DNA from: Lactobacillus kimbladii
Lineage (GTDB): Bacteria; Bacillota; Bacilli; Lactobacillales; Lactobacillaceae
Length of the DNA: 64,000 nucleotides
Assembly (NCBI RefSeq): GCF_014323605.1
Contig: NZ_SCMB01000003.1
Span: forward strand, 1 to 64,000
Direction: 5' to 3'
Positions 63,500 to 64,000 of this stretch are shown in pieces. The first letter of the stretch is position 1. Each line of letters begins with the position of its first letter. The notes beneath the pieces are model-generated. The model ran no database searches, was not told where the DNA came from, and saw only the letters and a program-made list of their open reading frames with translations. The position numbers were made by a program, and so were the translations under genes.

Positions 63500-64000
63500 A
63501 TGGAAATTATCCATTTAACTTACCCGTTTAAGGAAAATATTATTCCACAAAAGATAATCCTTGCTTTAGGATTCTTTGACGGTGTTCATCGTGGTCATCA
63601 GGAATTAATCAAAATCGCAAAAGAAAAAGCAATTCAAAAGCATTTACCATTAGTAGTAATGACATTTGATCGACATCCTAAAGAAATTTATCAAAATAAA
63701 GAAGTCAGCTATATAGATACATTGTCTGAAAAAGCTTATAAGATGCAAGAACTAAAAGTTGATTTTTTGCTTGTGATGCATTTTAATGAGGCATTTAGCA
63801 AACTGACTGCACAGGAATTTGTAGATAAAATTATTGTTAAATTAAATGCTGATACAGTTGTAGCCGGCTTTGACTACACTTATGGTCCCAAAGAGATTGC
63901 CAATATGAAAAATTTCCCTAAGTTTGCTAAGGGAAGATTTGCTATTATTGATGTTCCAAAACAGTCTTATGATGGCCAAAAAATTGGCTCTACGGAAATA
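63500..64000 (+). CDS. ribF: Bifunctional riboflavin kinase/FAD synthetase RibF (5' part)
   Basis: RibF converts riboflavin to FMN and FAD. Only the first 167 codons are in the window; the gene runs off the right edge. The visible part is the N-terminal FAD synthetase (nucleotidyltransferase) domain, with LGFFDGVHRGHQELI, TFDRHPKEIY, and the segment VVAGFDYTYGPKEIANM. An ATG at 63500 follows GAAGG. truB-ribF pairing is common in Firmicutes. The kinase domain lies outside the window. Confidence 0.94.
   Translation, partial: MEIIHLTYPFKENIIPQKIILALGFFDGVHRGHQELIKIAKEKAIQKHLPLVVMTFDRHPKEIYQNKEVSYIDTLSEKAYKMQELKVDFLLVMHFNEAFSKLTAQEFVDKIIVKLNADTVVAGFDYTYGPKEIANMKNFPKFAKGRFAIIDVPKQSYDGQKIGSTEI

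Noticed and set aside
1-64000. tRNA, rRNA, CRISPR array, prophage or plasmid functions
   Set aside because: No cloverleaf, rRNA segment, regular spacer repeat, integrase or replication protein was seen on reading both strands.

Overview
The window looks like chromosome of a Lactobacillus in the strict sense (L. delbrueckii / L. acidophilus group). It is AT-rich, uses strong AGGAGG-type ribosome sites, and carries the typical Lactobacillales gene blocks in order: rpmB < > asp23-fakA-recG-plsX-acpP, rnc-smc-ftsY, ylxM-ffh-rpsP-rimM-trmD-rplS, lexA < > DUF896-yneF, rpsB-tsf, pyrH-frr-uppS-cdsA-rseP-proS-polC and rimP-nusA-ylxR-ylxQ-infB-rbfA-truB-ribF. This is inferred from protein families and gene order; no database search was possible and the species is not named.

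Layout. 1-669: no intact gene, with a terminator-like hairpin that may be a mobile-element end. 670-6369: L28, then Asp23/FakA/RecG and the fatty-acid genes plsX and acpP. 6370-16928: a complete oligopeptide ABC importer, oppDFBC, followed by three paralogous binding lipoproteins; an ISL3-type transposase remnant lies between the second and third. 16974-29727: RNase III, SMC, FtsY, a C69 dipeptidase, an amino-acid permease, Ffh and ribosomal/tRNA-modification genes. 29776-36489: a nucleoside phosphorylase family protein, a small membrane protein, a broken MerR regulator, lexA with its SOS box, and a heterodimeric ABC exporter. 36500-41037: an FAD-linked 2-hydroxyacid oxidase with a cre-like site over its promoter, cfa, plsC, and a methyltransferase fused to a GIY-YIG domain. 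41040-46819: rpsB-tsf, then an accessory segment with two heavily decayed genes (a DUF3883 restriction-type protein and an acyltransferase-3 protein), a small membrane protein and a ROK kinase. 46873-64000: envelope lipid, translation and replication genes, with ribF running off the right edge.

How the genes work together. Peptide use is a clear theme: the Opp system imports peptides, PepD cleaves dipeptides and the APC permease moves amino acids. A second theme is membrane lipid: FakA, PlsX, AcpP, PlsC, CdsA, UppS and Cfa cover fatty-acid activation, phospholipid synthesis and cyclopropanation. SMC, RNase III, FtsY and Ffh link chromosome and protein-targeting functions. Most of the rest is translation.

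I see no clearly new multi-gene system. The best leads are regulatory or evolutionary: a terminator hairpin between a strong promoter and rimP-nusA, a minus-strand promoter-terminator pair that may make a small RNA or permease leader, the TrmN6/GIY-YIG fusion, and the decayed restriction-type gene in the tsf-pyrH gap.
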